NCBI RefSeq assembly: GCF_963855985.1
Contig: NC_087110.1
Location: 9,105,001-9,169,000 of the forward strand
Origin: Ostrinia nubilalis
Taxonomy: Eukaryota; Arthropoda; Insecta; Lepidoptera; Crambidae
Length of the DNA stretch: 64,000 nt
Direction of reading: 5' to 3'
The notes beneath the pieces are model-generated. The model was given only the letters and a program-made list of their open reading frames with translations. It did not search any database and was not told the origin of the DNA. Numbering within the stretch: the first letter of the stretch is position 1; every line of letters begins with the position of its first letter. The translations under genes were made by a program, and so were the position numbers. Below are positions 1 to 12,693 of the stretch, piece after piece.

Positions 1-90
1 ATTATTGTTTTTGAGATCAATATTGCAACGGCATCATCAAAGATGACGTTAAAGTTAGACCTTCAAAGAGTAACAGTTATAATAGCAATA

Positions 91-279
91 TCCTACTTCC
101 TACTATTATAATGCGAAAATTTGGATGTCTGGATGTTTGTTACTCTTTCACGCAAAAACTGCTGGACGGATTTTGATGAAACTTTACAGTATTATTGTTT
201 ATAACCCAGAATAAGATATAGGCTATAATTTATGACGATCTGTGACATACACGCGGGTGAAGCCGCGGGAAAAAGCTAG
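91..279 (+). mobile_element. Non-autonomous Helitron-like element
   Basis: Begins with TCCTACT, carries the text 'ACTCTTTCACGC' and 'GGATTTTGATGAAACTTTA', and ends with a GC-rich hairpin (CGCGG-gtgaag-CCGCG) followed by AAAAAGCTAG and a T. A TC start, a hairpin and a CTAG end next to T are Helitron hallmarks. A closely similar copy lies at 39149-39363. The 5' edge is uncertain by a few bases because two TCCTAC motifs are adjacent. Confidence 0.7.
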
Positions 280-1202
280 TTGCAAAATAATAGGGTCGCT
301 AGTTATTTAGACTAAGTAGTTTTGTCAATATCTTTAATCGTGCAGTAAGTAGGTACTTTTAACTAACCTATTTTGACATTTCCTTTTTTTTCAGGAAGGG
401 ACGCCGATGATTATGAACAAAAAATAACTTAGCATTTATTCCATGATTCAATCAAAGTTTATGGAACGATTGACAAATAAAAAAAATATTACATAGTGAT
501 GAGATTAATTACATCTTTGATTTGAAAGAAGAGTTTAAAAAAGAAGATAAAATACTTTTTTATCTCCTTAACCATAATTAATTAAATATTGTCTTAATAA
601 GTACTTACTTTTGCCTTTAACATTAACGTTGGATTAAATAGTTCTTGTAACAGTGAAGATTTCTAAGAACATTGAATCTTACACAAGATTTTCTTGTTAC
701 TTGATAAATGGAACAACAAAACAGAAAAAAAACACGCTCGCATCGTCAATTTTTTATGCTAATTTATTTTTGGCTCTCGCAAACCTGACCACAGACTATT
801 TTGGTAACTCATTAAGGTACTCAAGTACAGTAAAAGATGTTGAGTCGACAGCACATCTGACTATACGTTTTTGTTCTAAAAGAGACCCTATTACAAGTAG
901 AAAAGATGCTACAGTGCTAAGCTTGAAGTGCCGTCGGTAGAGATAATGTGTGTAACTTTGCTTTTACGAGATTTTACTAAATTTTCCCATTATTGTAGTT
1001 ATGTACTGAATTGTTATGACTTGTGAAGCTTGAATCAATGGTAGGTGAACCGTGAGGACTTTTGTATGGTGTGGCAATATCTTGGTGCATTATTTTCTGA
1101 CTATTTTCAGTTGTGATAAAAAAAGACTTCTAAATCTTGTTAAGTTCATAAAGTAAACTCAGGATTCATTCAAACATTTGACAAGTAGATATAGTTGTTG
1201 CT
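280..1202. other. AT-rich stretch without a recognised gene
   Basis: Only short open frames with no recognisable motif. A polypyrimidine-AG near 385-395 could act as a splice acceptor, but no coding exon can be supported after it. Confidence 0.5.
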
Positions 1203-1341
1203 ATTCACGAAGGCGAGTGAGCTTTACATGTGTGGTGGCTCGCTACTGTTCGTTTTTCAAAAGTTTTGATAGACATGACACTATCCTTATGTGCATGTAC
1301 ACGTACACACACAAGTAAAACTCACTCGCCTTAGTGAGTTG
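1203..1341. mobile_element. MITE with CACGAAGGCGAGTGAG inverted ends
   Basis: Left end TTCACGAAGGCGAGTGAG is inverted at the right end (CTCACTCGCCTTAGTGAG). The inside carries GTGGCTCGCTACTGTTCG and alternating GTGCATGTACACGTACAC. A second copy in opposite orientation lies at 43267-43404. There is no coding capacity. Confidence 0.75.
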
Positions 1342-4300
1342 CAAGAACTATAATGACAAACAAGAGGTGCCGCAACAAACTCACTCAAACTCAATTTACT
1401 TCTAAAGCAAAACTATAGTAAATTAATTGGGTACCTAGGTACCTACCTAATGAAATAGAAAGTGCACATATTGATACAATTTGTCATTAATCCAGCCAGA
1501 TAAGATCTGTCAGCCAAAACATGTCAAAGTCGGACTGGTCGGCCGACTGGTTGACTGCAGTAGAAAGTTGCTTTGGCCAATGTTTTGAGGCGAATGAAAT
1601 AAACCAAATACGGAAACCAAAATATTGTAAAATTACAATTAAACAAGAACTAGTTAATAATTATAACTCAGTAATGAGTAGGAAGCATTATAGTGTTTTG
1701 ACTTTTTAAATACAACAAAATAATGATCGGAATTAATTAATACAATCTTCTAATTATTGCAGATCATTGATTTTGATAGATGAAGGTGATAATTTAATTA
1801 GTGTTCTGGATGAAGAAACAAACTGTGAAATGTATCTAATATATTGGCTACTAAATCTGTGAAGCATTTTAAATTTAGTAGCAGTTTATAATTATAAATA
1901 TCCTTAGAATATCCTTAGACATTTTACACTGCGCTTCTCGTCCCAAACTAAGCAAGGCTTTTACTATGGGTACTAGTTTAACTTCAAAATAAGTCTTATT
2001 TAACAACCAGTGTGTTCTCGTCTCAAAGTTAACACGATATGCGAAAATTAATAAAACCGTTTTATACCTGAATAAAATTAATCACAAGAATAATTCATTT
2101 GATTACTAGCTAAATCGAATCAGTGTTTCCAGAGGAGACTCTCTCAATATATTCTCATAAACAAGATGGTTCGTTACGTAATAAAGATGGGATTATTTAC
2201 TGATTTAACAAATCTATAAATAAGACGCGTGGGCTACGCTTGTCAGACGATCAGCTTTAAATATCAGCAGGGCTTGAATTATGAAACGAGTCAAATTCGA
2301 TTCAAAGTACGAGCCACAGATTGGCTGAACTGTGTTTAGACCTATCAAAATTCCCGTGGATGTCGTATGGGGCGACTAAGGGAGAAATAATGCGGACTTC
2401 AAGACCTCCCCAATCTAGAATGTACTCGTAGGAAATTGGAGAGCGTAGTTCCTACAGTAGATACTATGCTAAGAAGACCTGATGATTATGGTGATGAGAG
2501 AGATGAAATTTGAAATCCTTGTATTGAAATCATTTATAACGTAGGTGCTGCTTTAATTAAGAGACTCCTCTGTTTTTGTACATTTCCAAGCAACTTTATG
2601 ATTGCTTACACATTACACTGCACATCAGATAATACACATTTATTGTAAAATCGCACTTATTACAAACTGAGACCAAATAAAGTACCAATGTGTAGCTTGT
2701 TCTTGAATCCTCATCTACCTCACCTGGCAGGAGATTTAATATATTCGTAAACAAAATCATTTCCTTGATTCTTGGAACTTCACTTGACAAATACCTAGTA
2801 TTTTCTCCGGTATTTCCCTCCTCGTGTTTACACGGCGAAATGGTTGGGTGACAATGAATGTCTTTATGACTCACGTTGAATATTTTTCAAATATATTCTT
2901 GGAAACAGAAATAGGAAATAATTCATTGTATTGATTTCCCACTGCGCAGTCTTCAGAATTTCCAAAATTAATTGTACTGTGACACCAGGTGATAAAAACT
3001 ATAGCATCTTCTTCAGTGGTACTATGAGCCATAATTACAAAAATGTGTAGTCCGGCTAGTTCGGATATTAGTTTAAAGAATAAGTAGGTATAGCACATAG
3101 GCTTATCTAAACTTTTTTTATACAAAACCACACATCCAGCCACAGCTGAGAGGTTAAATTTGTGTGATTGAAGTAAGTTGCAATAATATTTTATCAAAAT
3201 ACCCAATTATGCACGAACAAAACAACTTACAGTGTCAACCTGAGGTCAGAAAATAATAGTTAAAACACTTTTAGGAAATGTTTGTAATATCCTAAAACGT
3301 CATCAAGACCTATGTGGTTTTTTCATGCAGATAAAATATCCACTGGTTTTATTATTACCAGAATAATTTTCCCATTGTATTTCGTCAAGTCATAACAATG
3401 GTTTGTTTTTGAACTGTTAGGACAATGTCGAGTACATTGTCGTAGTCATTCCTTGAAAATTAATTTCCTTCAATGGAATGCCTTCAAAATATTATTTAAA
3501 AAAAAAATGTTAATCAGGAATGCCAGATGATTCTCTCCTACAAAAGACAACTATAGTAGAATGGAAGTTGTTTCTAAGTCTACATAGCGCAGATTTTAAA
3601 TGACCATCAACTTTTACCTACTAGAATAGATATTATAGAACCGGTATAATAATGATGTAAGAATTTAATGATTTGCTAGTTCGGAAGTTTGATAATTTGG
3701 GTAGCTGTATCTATTTCTTTCAATATCTGTTATAATTTATCAACACGTAAGAAACACAGCTTTATCGTTGTCGCATTGAGGCCAATATATTTTATTGTCT
3801 TGCTCATTGATACTGGTTCAAACGGCACCCAATAATTTAGAAGCATTGCTCTGGTTTGTCCATTCATCACTTGGAATAAAATAATGCCCTGTTTCACATA
3901 GAGTGCTTTGTTTATCATTATTGTAACATCTTCATATACGAGTACCATGTTTTTACGCAAATAAAGATTCTGATTCTATGTTTCTTTCAGTACGATTGTA
4001 GATGGAAAGTTGTATTGCAAAATGTTTTCGACACAGTATTATTTTTAGGATTGAATATTCCTTTATTTTTCATTGACTTGATTCGACAGAAATTATACGA
4101 ATTATCGAATTAAATAATATAATATAAAACAGCAGATAATCCATTTAATATTGTAATATTATGTATTTCATCATTTAATTTTATTTAAAGGAATTTGCAT
4201 CTATTCAAAAATATTGTCAATTTATTATTATTGCACTTCTTTCAATATGTCATCGTCAATTTTAAGCTTTAGTGCATTAAGTTCGCCTTATGTAGATTTT

Positions 4301-6679
4301 TTTTTTGATTTTTGATTTTGATTTTGATTTCTTTTCAGCTTTTCTTAGACACTTCTAGTGTTCTTCTGTAGAGTTCCTGCTGATTTTGGATAAAACCAGA
4401 TGATGAATTTGTATTGTATGTTACTCGTAGATTATTTACAAAATGCTTACGAGCATTAATATTGTAGGTTGATCTAAGTTAGACAATGCTATTCAAGTCG
4501 ACGAGACCTTCACCGCGAAGAGTTAACTTTTGTTGTCTAACTTTATCCGATGCTAACTCCAGCTTTATTTCTTGTTTCTCTTGTACTCGTAAACATCTTC
4601 TTAAACGGTTCCAAGTATCTCAGGTAATATTCCAAGGAGAAAAATAAAATGTCCAGAATAATTTGTAACTTAAACCATGACTTTTAATACATTTCTCCTA
4701 TATTACATTTGTTTGTACAAAAACAACGTATCGATGAAGTATACAACGTATTCCTTGTTACTAATTCGACCTTACGCAGACATCACAATAATTGAAGTTA
4801 ATAACTTATAATAATATCAAAAATTACGTATGAACGAGATCGTGGACTTTGGGAGATAATTTATAAATGTAAATGTATCAAAAAGTTTAATAAGTTGGTA
4901 AAAGGAAAACATTCATAAGCCAAGACAATTTCCTAAAGCAAATTCAATCAACAATTGGATTCGAGTATACAGTTTCTTTTTCAAACAAATAAGTTCTACT
5001 TTCTAATAAAATGGAAGTACATTTGGATTATATTTTGGAATTTACTTCGCACGGCGACACGCGTTTTAGCGGACACAATAGAAAAACAAATCTAAAAAAA
5101 GCGAAATCTTTTGAGTTACGCGAATTTACCATCAACGTTCATGTTTAGTTCAACTCAACTTGTTCTGATTCGGTTTTTTTCGTTTTCAGTAACAACTTGT
5201 GCAAGAAATACATTTTTAGATCCACAAAAAGGATACTGTCAAATTACAATAGCAGTAAAACTTATTTTATAATTACTAAGCAATTTATGATTATCAATAT
5301 AATAATTGTCTAAACTTATGGCAAATGGACTTATACGCGTACCAACAATGTTTAAGTATCATTTGAATATTCTACATTTCAGTTTTCGTTTGGTAGTAAT
5401 TTTTATATACTTGGAAGACATTTTATAACTTAAACTTACAGTTGCTTTCCTCGTTGCACAGCTAATGTAGCACGGCAAAACGTTGGTATCTCTAACTTTC
5501 CAAGTTTTGTCCGGACGCAAGTGTGTCAAGGCATTTGTTGTAATTTATTACGAGAAAATCGTTGATTATATACAGTGCTAAGATAATAAATGGGTCGAAT
5601 AAATCAACGTCAGCTTTATATTGCGTCACATTTATTTATACGAATAATGTACGTCTTTATATAATAATCTGTTGGAGGCGGAATAGCAGAAATTATTGCA
5701 GTAGGAAAAATTTTGCTCTCTGGATAGCTAGTAACTTAATTAATATCATAAATCCGCTTGTTTTAAAAAAATATACTTCTTTATCTTTCAAACTACCCGG
5801 ATTTCCCTTTTATTTATAAAAATCCGTTATAACATAATTGAGTATTATTTACCAAGTAAAGAAAACCTTATTGGTCTTTTGAATAGTGATTGTATTGTTC
5901 TCTGTACACTATTGTTTAATCCCATGCTTTGAATTTATAAAAAGCTGTAGGGATAACGGTAAAATTTCCTTACAAAATACGATAGTGGTTTTACGACAGT
6001 TCAAGATAAGCCGCTTTTTCCCTTTACAAGAAGCATTAACGGTATTCGTCCCTATTATATTACGTATTTTATTACTCATACAGAGCCTTTGTTTAGTAAA
6101 TACGAAATGTACAGTTTATCTCCCAAACATTTGCCACAAAAACAATTGAAATAACCTAATATAGCAACGTTGTTAGTTCCCTAGTTGTGCGTAAGGTCGA
6201 ACCATAACAATTTTAATTTGAAGAATGGCTAAATGTCTATCTAACTAATGGAGCAATTATATTGAACAACCAGATCTTCCTGAATTAGTAACACTTGCAT
6301 AGTCAGACGGCTCGCCGTTTGCGTCATCGCATTATGGAGCGAGTAAACAAATTATTATCATTTCAAGTACACTACAATAAATGGCGTCTTCAAGAAGATC
6401 TGGCTCAATATCACGACTAGGCGCTGGGGCGACTTTCTTCAGAAACAAACGAAACGTAACCGAATTTTGAACTATAAAGTACAAACTTAATACAAACACA
6501 ACGTCAACGGAACTGGCCAAAACAGAAACACGTAAAAGAAAGCGACCCCACTTCCTAACAATTAATTCGATAATGTCATAAAATTGGTTAATTCTTTATC
6601 CACAGTCCAGTATACAACCTTGGCGGCTCCTCACGGACGGCCGTCGCACTCACACAGCACTACACTAGCGCGAGCGTGG
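1342..6679. other. Long gene-free AT-rich region
   Basis: No open frame here shows codon bias, a domain or convincing splice sites. The longest frames (for example 2871-3206 minus and 2596-2874 minus) encode low-complexity sequence with no motif I recognise. A short TTTTGA repeat lies at about 4300-4330. It may contain the 3' UTR of the F-box gene next to 6680 and distal regulatory DNA, but none can be pointed to. Confidence 0.5.
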
Positions 6680-8008
6680 TCACCGCACATGCCACAGGCC
6701 GAGGTTGAGCACGCTGAGGCGCGGCAGCTTGACGATGTGGTCCAGGCCCTGCGGCGTGATGCACGTGCAGCCGTACAGGTCGATGGCCTTCAGGTTGAGC
6801 AGCCCGTCGCCCAGCGCGCGCAGTCCGCGGTCCGTCACGCGCGTGCACTGCCCGATGTTCAGCGTCTCCAGCTGCGACAGCCGCGCCACGCGCTCCAGCC
6901 CCTCGTCCGTCAGCCGGCACGCGCTCAGCGACAGCGAGCGCAGGCCCGACAGCCCCAGCGTGGCGTGCGACAGCGCCTCGTCGCCCACCTTATCACAGAA
7001 CGACACGTCCAGCGCCCTGAGTCGCCCGCTCTCCGCCAGGTGCGCCACCCCCGCGTCCGACACCCCGTCGCACGCTCGCAAATTGACATCCTCTAAGTGC
7101 GGCAGCCGAGCCAGGTGCCTCAGGCCCGCGTCCGTCACGACGCAGAAGGAGAGGTTGATGGATTTCAAATTTGGAAGACCCGTCGCGGCGTGCTTCAATG
7201 CCTCGTCCGTTAGCCTTTGGCAGTCCTGCAGACCCAAATGCTCCAGGTCCGGCGTCCCTCTCGCCTCACCTCCGCCGCAGAGGTGCGCTATCCCCGCATC
7301 ATTCACGTGCCAACACGACCTCAAGTTTAATCGACGAAGTTTTTTCAACCCCCACGCTATTAACAACAGTCCAGTGTCTGTGATATTGCAACAACCTCCC
7401 AACTCGAGTTCCTCCAAGTTTTTGAGCGACTGCGCTATTCTACCGAGCGAGGAATCCGTAACTTGTTTACACAACGATAAGTCTAGTCTTTTTAGAGCCG
7501 GCAGCTCCGCCGCGAACGCACTGGCGAGAGCCGCATCGGTGACACTGTAGCATCCACTGAGCGACAACGACTCCAGTCCGGGAAGCGCCGCGACCGCGTC
7601 CCGGAGGCCCCTCCGGAGGGAGAGCACCTGCAGCTTGCGCACTCCTCGCCTGGCGAGCGACGCGAACAGCACCGGCGCCGGTCTCCGCAGATGCAGCGCC
7701 GCCTCGACTCCTCTCCAGACGGATCTCCTGTCGGCGGCATCTCTCCACGCGCGGCAGACTTGTGCAGCGCGGCCGCGGTCTCGGACCGGCAGCCGCTCGA
7801 AGATTAAGGCCAGCAGCTCGGGGTAGAGCCGGGAGATGTGGGTGCCCTGCGGCTCCGGCGGCGGCTCGGGCACGTGCGGCGCGGGCAGATGCGGCCGGTG
7901 CAGGCGGTAGGGCGCGCTGCGCTGTTTCCTGCGCGCCGTGCTCGGCAGCTCGGTCAGGCTGAGCCGCTCGTCGCGCCACGAGAGCGCGTCCTCCGTCCAC
8001 GCACTCAT
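6680..8008 (-). CDS. ppa: F-box/leucine-rich-repeat protein, FBXL14 / partner-of-paired type
   Basis: Encodes 442 residues in one exon. The start is the ATG at 8006-8008 (MSAWTEDALSW); an open frame continues upstream to 8152 but reads promoter-like GC-rich DNA. Residues about 1-55 are proline/arginine-rich. Residues about 58-100 form an F-box (ISRLYPELLALIFERLPVRD, then a CRAWRDAA and SVWRG segment). The rest is about a dozen cysteine-containing leucine-rich repeats of the 'LxxLxLxxCxxxTDxGL' type, ending LNLGLWHVR. Family members are substrate receptors of SCF (Skp1-Cul1-F-box) ubiquitin ligases; vertebrate FBXL14 targets Snail-type factors and the Drosophila member targets Paired. The F-box, the LRR pattern and the near-family length (vertebrate about 418) support orthology. 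The gene is much richer in GC than its surroundings and intronless here, but it is intact and not processed-looking, since a CpG-rich promoter precedes it. Confidence 0.9.
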   Translation of the reverse strand: MSAWTEDALSWRDERLSLTELPSTARRKQRSAPYRLHRPHLPAPHVPEPPPEPQGTHISRLYPELLALIFERLPVRDRGRAAQVCRAWRDAADRRSVWRGVEAALHLRRPAPVLFASLARRGVRKLQVLSLRRGLRDAVAALPGLESLSLSGCYSVTDAALASAFAAELPALKRLDLSLCKQVTDSSLGRIAQSLKNLEELELGGCCNITDTGLLLIAWGLKKLRRLNLRSCWHVNDAGIAHLCGGGEARGTPDLEHLGLQDCQRLTDEALKHAATGLPNLKSINLSFCVVTDAGLRHLARLPHLEDVNLRACDGVSDAGVAHLAESGRLRALDVSFCDKVGDEALSHATLGLSGLRSLSLSACRLTDEGLERVARLSQLETLNIGQCTRVTDRGLRALGDGLLNLKAIDLYGCTCITPQGLDHIVKLPRLSVLNLGLWHVR

Positions 8009-8270
8009 CGCACTATAACATGTCACGCATCGGACCGGTTTCGTGTGGTTGCGGCGCGCGGCGTGCGTCCGTCTCGCGCGGCGGTCTGGCGTGCACTGAG
8101 GGCCGCGGAGCGCCCCGCGGGGGGCGGCGGCGATTGGTCGCGCTCGCGGCACGTGACGCGCGCGGTATCGATTCGGAGGCTCTGCGGAGCGGCATTTTTA
8201 AGTTGGCGGACTGAGAGCCCGCCTCCGCCCCGCGCGGCCCTCGCCCGCGATATAGACTAGACAACGCGCA
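8009..8270 (-). promoter_or_regulatory. CpG-rich 5' UTR/promoter of the F-box gene
   Basis: About 260 bases dense in CG dinucleotides lie immediately upstream of the ATG at 8008 and stop abruptly at about 8270, where AT-rich DNA resumes. Open frames read through it in several frames only because GC-rich DNA has few stops. No clear TATA box was found. Placement upstream of a conserved gene suggests the core promoter and 5' UTR. Confidence 0.5.
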
Positions 8271-10777
8271 GACTGGCCTGACTACGCATTTTTATCTTTT
8301 TGAGATTCGAATTAAATTCGCTTTCGTTCATAATATAATCAAAACGACATCTTTTTGTGTCGCTACAAAATTATTTCCCTAATGAAATATAGTTTCTGAA
8401 AAGTCGATAACGTTAAATAAATCGACTTAAATTATTTTATTCCCCAATTTTAAGTAATGGCCTTTTTATACAGCAGACGTCAACATATTTCTTCATTTCG
8501 CTATTACTTTAATCTTTATCAATAACGGTAATTCTATCATTTTGCTAATGATAACTAATCAGTAATCAGCAGTAGCTACCTAATACCTACATAATGCATA
8601 TCAAACATTCGATAAAATTCAATTATTTCCTATGCACAATGTAGAGCCTTAAAATGTATTTTTTTTACGATATTCTAATTATTATTCCTAATGAGTGTTT
8701 ATTATCTTTGTCCTATTTAAATAGGTATAAAATTCAACAATATGTAGGTTCATTAGGTAATAATACTGTCAATAGAACGTTTGAAACGTCTCTCACTCAT
8801 CATCACTGTTATCTCGCGCCTTGCTCGCAGAGATCAAAGGAGTATAGGCACATCATGAACTCTCCGCCGTCTGTTTAACCTTTGGCCCGAGTGATAAGGC
8901 GGCAAAACAACTCAGCGTCGTATATTTTCGTTCGCGCTGCACTTGCCGACGACTTACCGCCATTTTGGGAAAGCCCCTGTCACCTCACGAGCTCATCCTT
9001 ATATCTTATCCAGTAAGGTCGGAAATACAAACTTCTTTGTGCCGCCAGAGGTCGAGAAATACTGGCCGTTTGATAACACCGGCCAACTATTACAAGGGCG
9101 ACCGGTAGCGAACGTTCCAAATATGAATTTCGAATTGAAACGTGTTCCAGAATGGAACGCGGCCCGTTTGGGACGAGTCGGCTAGTTTAGGACTAGAGTG
9201 AGAATGCAATAGTTATTTTTGTGAAAACTGGTTGTTAGTTGAATGCGCGTGCATTTTTCATCGTGTGGCAAAAGTTTTAAGTTTTTCTCGTTTTCGGTAG
9301 AGTCGGGTAACTTTTGGAAATAAAGTTTTGGTAATTTATCGTATCGTAACGTAAAGTTTCAAAACCTTTGCTAAGAAAAAAGATAAAGACTCCTTTATTT
9401 TAGAATTATACCAATGAATGTAGAGCTGAAGCAAATACGCACTTAATTAAGTTTCATGACGTTGTTTCAGGAGTTTCATTCATGATAGTAATTTATGTAT
9501 TAGTTTTATATTACAGTTAGAGTGTGACAGAAAATTAAAGTGTAAAAAGGTTCCTTAGGTAGGTCTTAAATTATAAATGCTTCAATATCTAAGTAGGACA
9601 GGCTCTACCGTTACAGGTTTATATTAAAACAGAATAACAGAGCTTTTAGAGTTTAAAACATACGGAAAATCACCCCATTAACACTTAAACTTATAAAAGC
9701 TTTGAATTTTTTGAAATCTTTACAGGCTCATTTGCATGGCTGAGTGCAAAAGTAACTTTTAAAGGCTATTACAATAAACTTCACTAAGACAGAGTAATTC
9801 CAAAATATCCGTGTGAATATAAAAATAATGCCGATGACATAAACACTAATTTATTATTATAATCTGAGTCGGCCATTTTTAAAAACACGCACAAATTCCA
9901 CAGGTAAGCTCACGCACACACGAAACTAATAAAATACACCATAACTTTGGCGCCATTCTGTTACAGACTGTACCTCGATACAAATAAAGCACATTTTCTC
10001 TTGAACGGCGGTACCAGGTTAAAAACCACTTCGTATCTGTTTGAAAGCCGATTCTTTGTGCAACAAGATAGAGTTTATTTTGGCGTGGTGCTTCATCAAG
10101 ATGTAAATCAGCTGAGTTGCCTGTGTGCGTGGGACATGCAGGCCCTCCGTTCCACATGACTGGTTTTGGCCTTAAAATGCTTTTTTTATTTTATTTTTGT
10201 GTAACATTATGGTTCGTTTCTCGCTACAGTTATGGGAAAACGTTAGGTGAATAATAAAATGTGAGGATGATTCATAATATTAAAAGGATACGAGACACAA
10301 ATAATGTTATATGACTTTCATTATCAGGACGCTAGCTCCCGTTTATGTCTCTCTCGGAAAATTGACTAGACAATGTGACATTCGTTTAAGCTTTCGAAAC
10401 GAAACGTTTCGTTCGATTAGGTCGCATTACCTAGTTGACTGTTTTGTTCATAAATAAGCAAAAATAAAATCGGGAACTCATGAAACAGGAAACTTTTGAA
10501 CCAAGCGATTTCACTCAATGAATGGAAAATACACCAATGTATTTTCTGTGATAACATTGAAATCTGTGAATAGAATAGAATTTTGTAATGTGAGATTGAA
10601 GTAAATATTACGGCTTTGTATAGGTACACATTTTCAATTTATTTATTTGGCTTGGCTTATTTTATTTAATGATTTAATGTTAATGAACTTACGGAAATAT
10701 TTTAAGTTAGTTATGTAATTAACTACTCGTGTATTATGTTTCGTTAAATAGCATTTGTTTAAGCTATAGGTAATACT
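8271..10777. other. Gene-free stretch
   Basis: Contains short open frames at 8943-9185 and on both strands at 9879-10159 that match nothing I know. The first lacks an ATG near its start. A perfect 16-bp palindrome AACGAAACGTTTCGTT lies at 10398-10413. Confidence 0.4.
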
Positions 10778-11146
10778 CGTACAGCGTTGCCAGACGTCCC
10801 GATTTTGGCGGGACGTCCCGATTTTTAAATTAAATTTAAATGTCCCGCGCGGGACAGGCTCGGTCCCGCTTTTCGGAGAGAACTCGACCGTACGTGGCGT
10901 ACGTACTAAATCTGATTTAAAATATTTTTTTTTTTTGTTAAAATACATTTTGTATGGCTACTTTTGCTATCTATTGTCACGTAAACGTAATTTTAAGTCA
11001 AATAAAAAGATAAATATTTGAAAACCTTTGATTATAATACGTTTTTTTACTATGTCCCGCTTCTGACAGAAGAATCCCGCTATTTTCACTCAAAAAGTAC
11101 CAAAGTCCCGACTTGGCAAAAAAAAAAAAACTGGCAACGCTGTCAC
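10778..11146. mobile_element. Short TIR element with 9-bp flanking duplication
   Basis: Inverted ends ACAGCGTTGCCAG / CTGGCAACGCTGT at 10781 and 11143, flanked by identical GGTAATACT at 10769-10777 and 11147-11155. Inside are repeats of 'GTCCCG' (for example GACGTCCCGATTTT at both sides of GGCGG). No coding capacity. An 8-9 bp duplication suggests hAT or Mutator-like mobilisation. Confidence 0.75.
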
Positions 11147-12693
11147 GGTAATACTATCTATACAGTATTCCAACTCGGCCATATTTTTGAAATAAATGTC
11201 AACAGCCCCGCGGTACGTCACCGTATGACAACATGCGATAGGGCTGCTCACCTGCACCTGCTCATTCTAATTACATCTGTCTACTTAGAATTTCTATCTA
11301 GTTTTGTGATTGTAATTTTTTTTTATTTAGACAAACAAAATACTTTGTGAATGGAATAGGATAAAAATGGGTGTTGTTTTGTGATTAGTAGATTTAATTT
11401 AAAAGAATATACTAAAATAATTTTGAAACTACTAATCATAATGAGTACTTAATGACCTGTTACTTTACTTTAATTTCAGGCGGGCGAAGTAGTGGGCTTA
11501 AGCTGGTTTTATACAATATAATTTTCATTTCAAATCAAACTGACTGAAAATGACCATTTCTGACAGTTAATGACTAGTTTTTGACAAATTTGACTGTTTA
11601 AGATGGTCTGTCAAATTCGATCACCTTAGTCATTTTCAACACTAGGCCATCGACGTCCGTTCGGCACATTCGCGACACCCCTAATTTTTTCATCTCGACC
11701 GCGTCCCGTGATTTGAAATTCGAAGGAAAGCTCGCGTTTCGTCGGTTTATATGAAGTTACAATACTGTATGATATTATTACCGTGACGCTGTACTCGTAG
11801 ATGCCAGTGTTTATTGTACCAAAATTTTTTGAAGATAAATATTTTGTCACAGTTATCATGAAATTACAGAAATACATGGTGAAAATTCTGATAATAGAGC
11901 TTATTTATTAAATTAAATTGTTAGTGAACATTATAGTTTACACCAATACCTAATACGATTTGAAAACCTGGTAAAGGCTCATCGATTTTTTCACATCCAT
12001 TTCCATATTATTTAGAAACGTATACTTAGTATACGTTTCTAAATAATATGGAATTAGAAACGTATATTAATATAGTTTTTCTTCCCCACAACTTCATATT
12101 TAGTTTTAATAAATATAAAAAATAGAGATTTCTAATTCGCTACAAATGTATCTGTCCTTCTTTAAAATCACTCTTTTCCTATGTCCACTCTGTTCCTCCT
12201 AAACTTAAATTGATTCTCAGCTCCAGTACCACATACATTTTTAATAATTTCTCCTCCAAATTCAAATTTGGAACCTCATTCAAGCCGCCGCAGTGTCCGA
12301 TGTTCAAAGGAGCGTTTTTGCACGGAAACCGTTTTTTTGTGGCGTGAGTGACAGCTCCAGGACCGTAGGGTATGTTCCCAGACCCACCTACCTGGGTAGG
12401 GCGACCCTACTTTACTTATTTTGAGTCGTTATTTTGAACTGAACTGCTATTTTGTGCAAGGACCTGCTATTTTGTGCAATTAATTCTGACAGAAGGCTGG
12501 ATGAAATGTTAAGAATATAGTTTCGATTGCATTTTTAGGGTTCTGTACATATCGTTAGTGTATGTAACTGTAGTGTAGGGTAGGGACTGTATCTTTTTGA
12601 CTCTATTATTTTTAAACTAGAGCCACTAGAACCAGTAGGTAACAACACATTTTACCTTGTGAATAAATAAACTTTGTAAATGAAGAAGAAGAA
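11147..12693. other. Gene-free stretch containing a perfect palindrome
   Basis: No supported coding region. The main structure is the palindrome at 12001-12053. Confidence 0.4.
12001..12053. repeat. Perfect 53-bp palindrome
   Basis: Two arms of 26 bases (TTCCATATTATTTAGAAACG plus TATACT) are exact reverse complements around a single central T. A further half-copy, TAGAAACGTATA, follows at about 12055-12067. This could be a tiny fold-back element or a local inverted duplication. Confidence 0.9.

Noticed and set aside
2596..3206. Two adjacent minus-strand frames of 92 and 111 codons
   Set aside because: Low-complexity sequence with no domain and no signal peptide; consistent with chance.
6705..8264. 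Several long open frames on both strands overlapping the F-box gene
   Set aside because: They exist because the DNA is GC-rich. Only the minus-strand frame ending at 6680 shows a domain.
8943..9185. An 80-codon plus-strand open frame
   Set aside because: No ATG near its start, no motif recognised, no clear splice sites or promoter.
9879..10159. Overlapping open frames on both strands
   Set aside because: No recognised domain; frames on both strands suggest chance or an old repeat.
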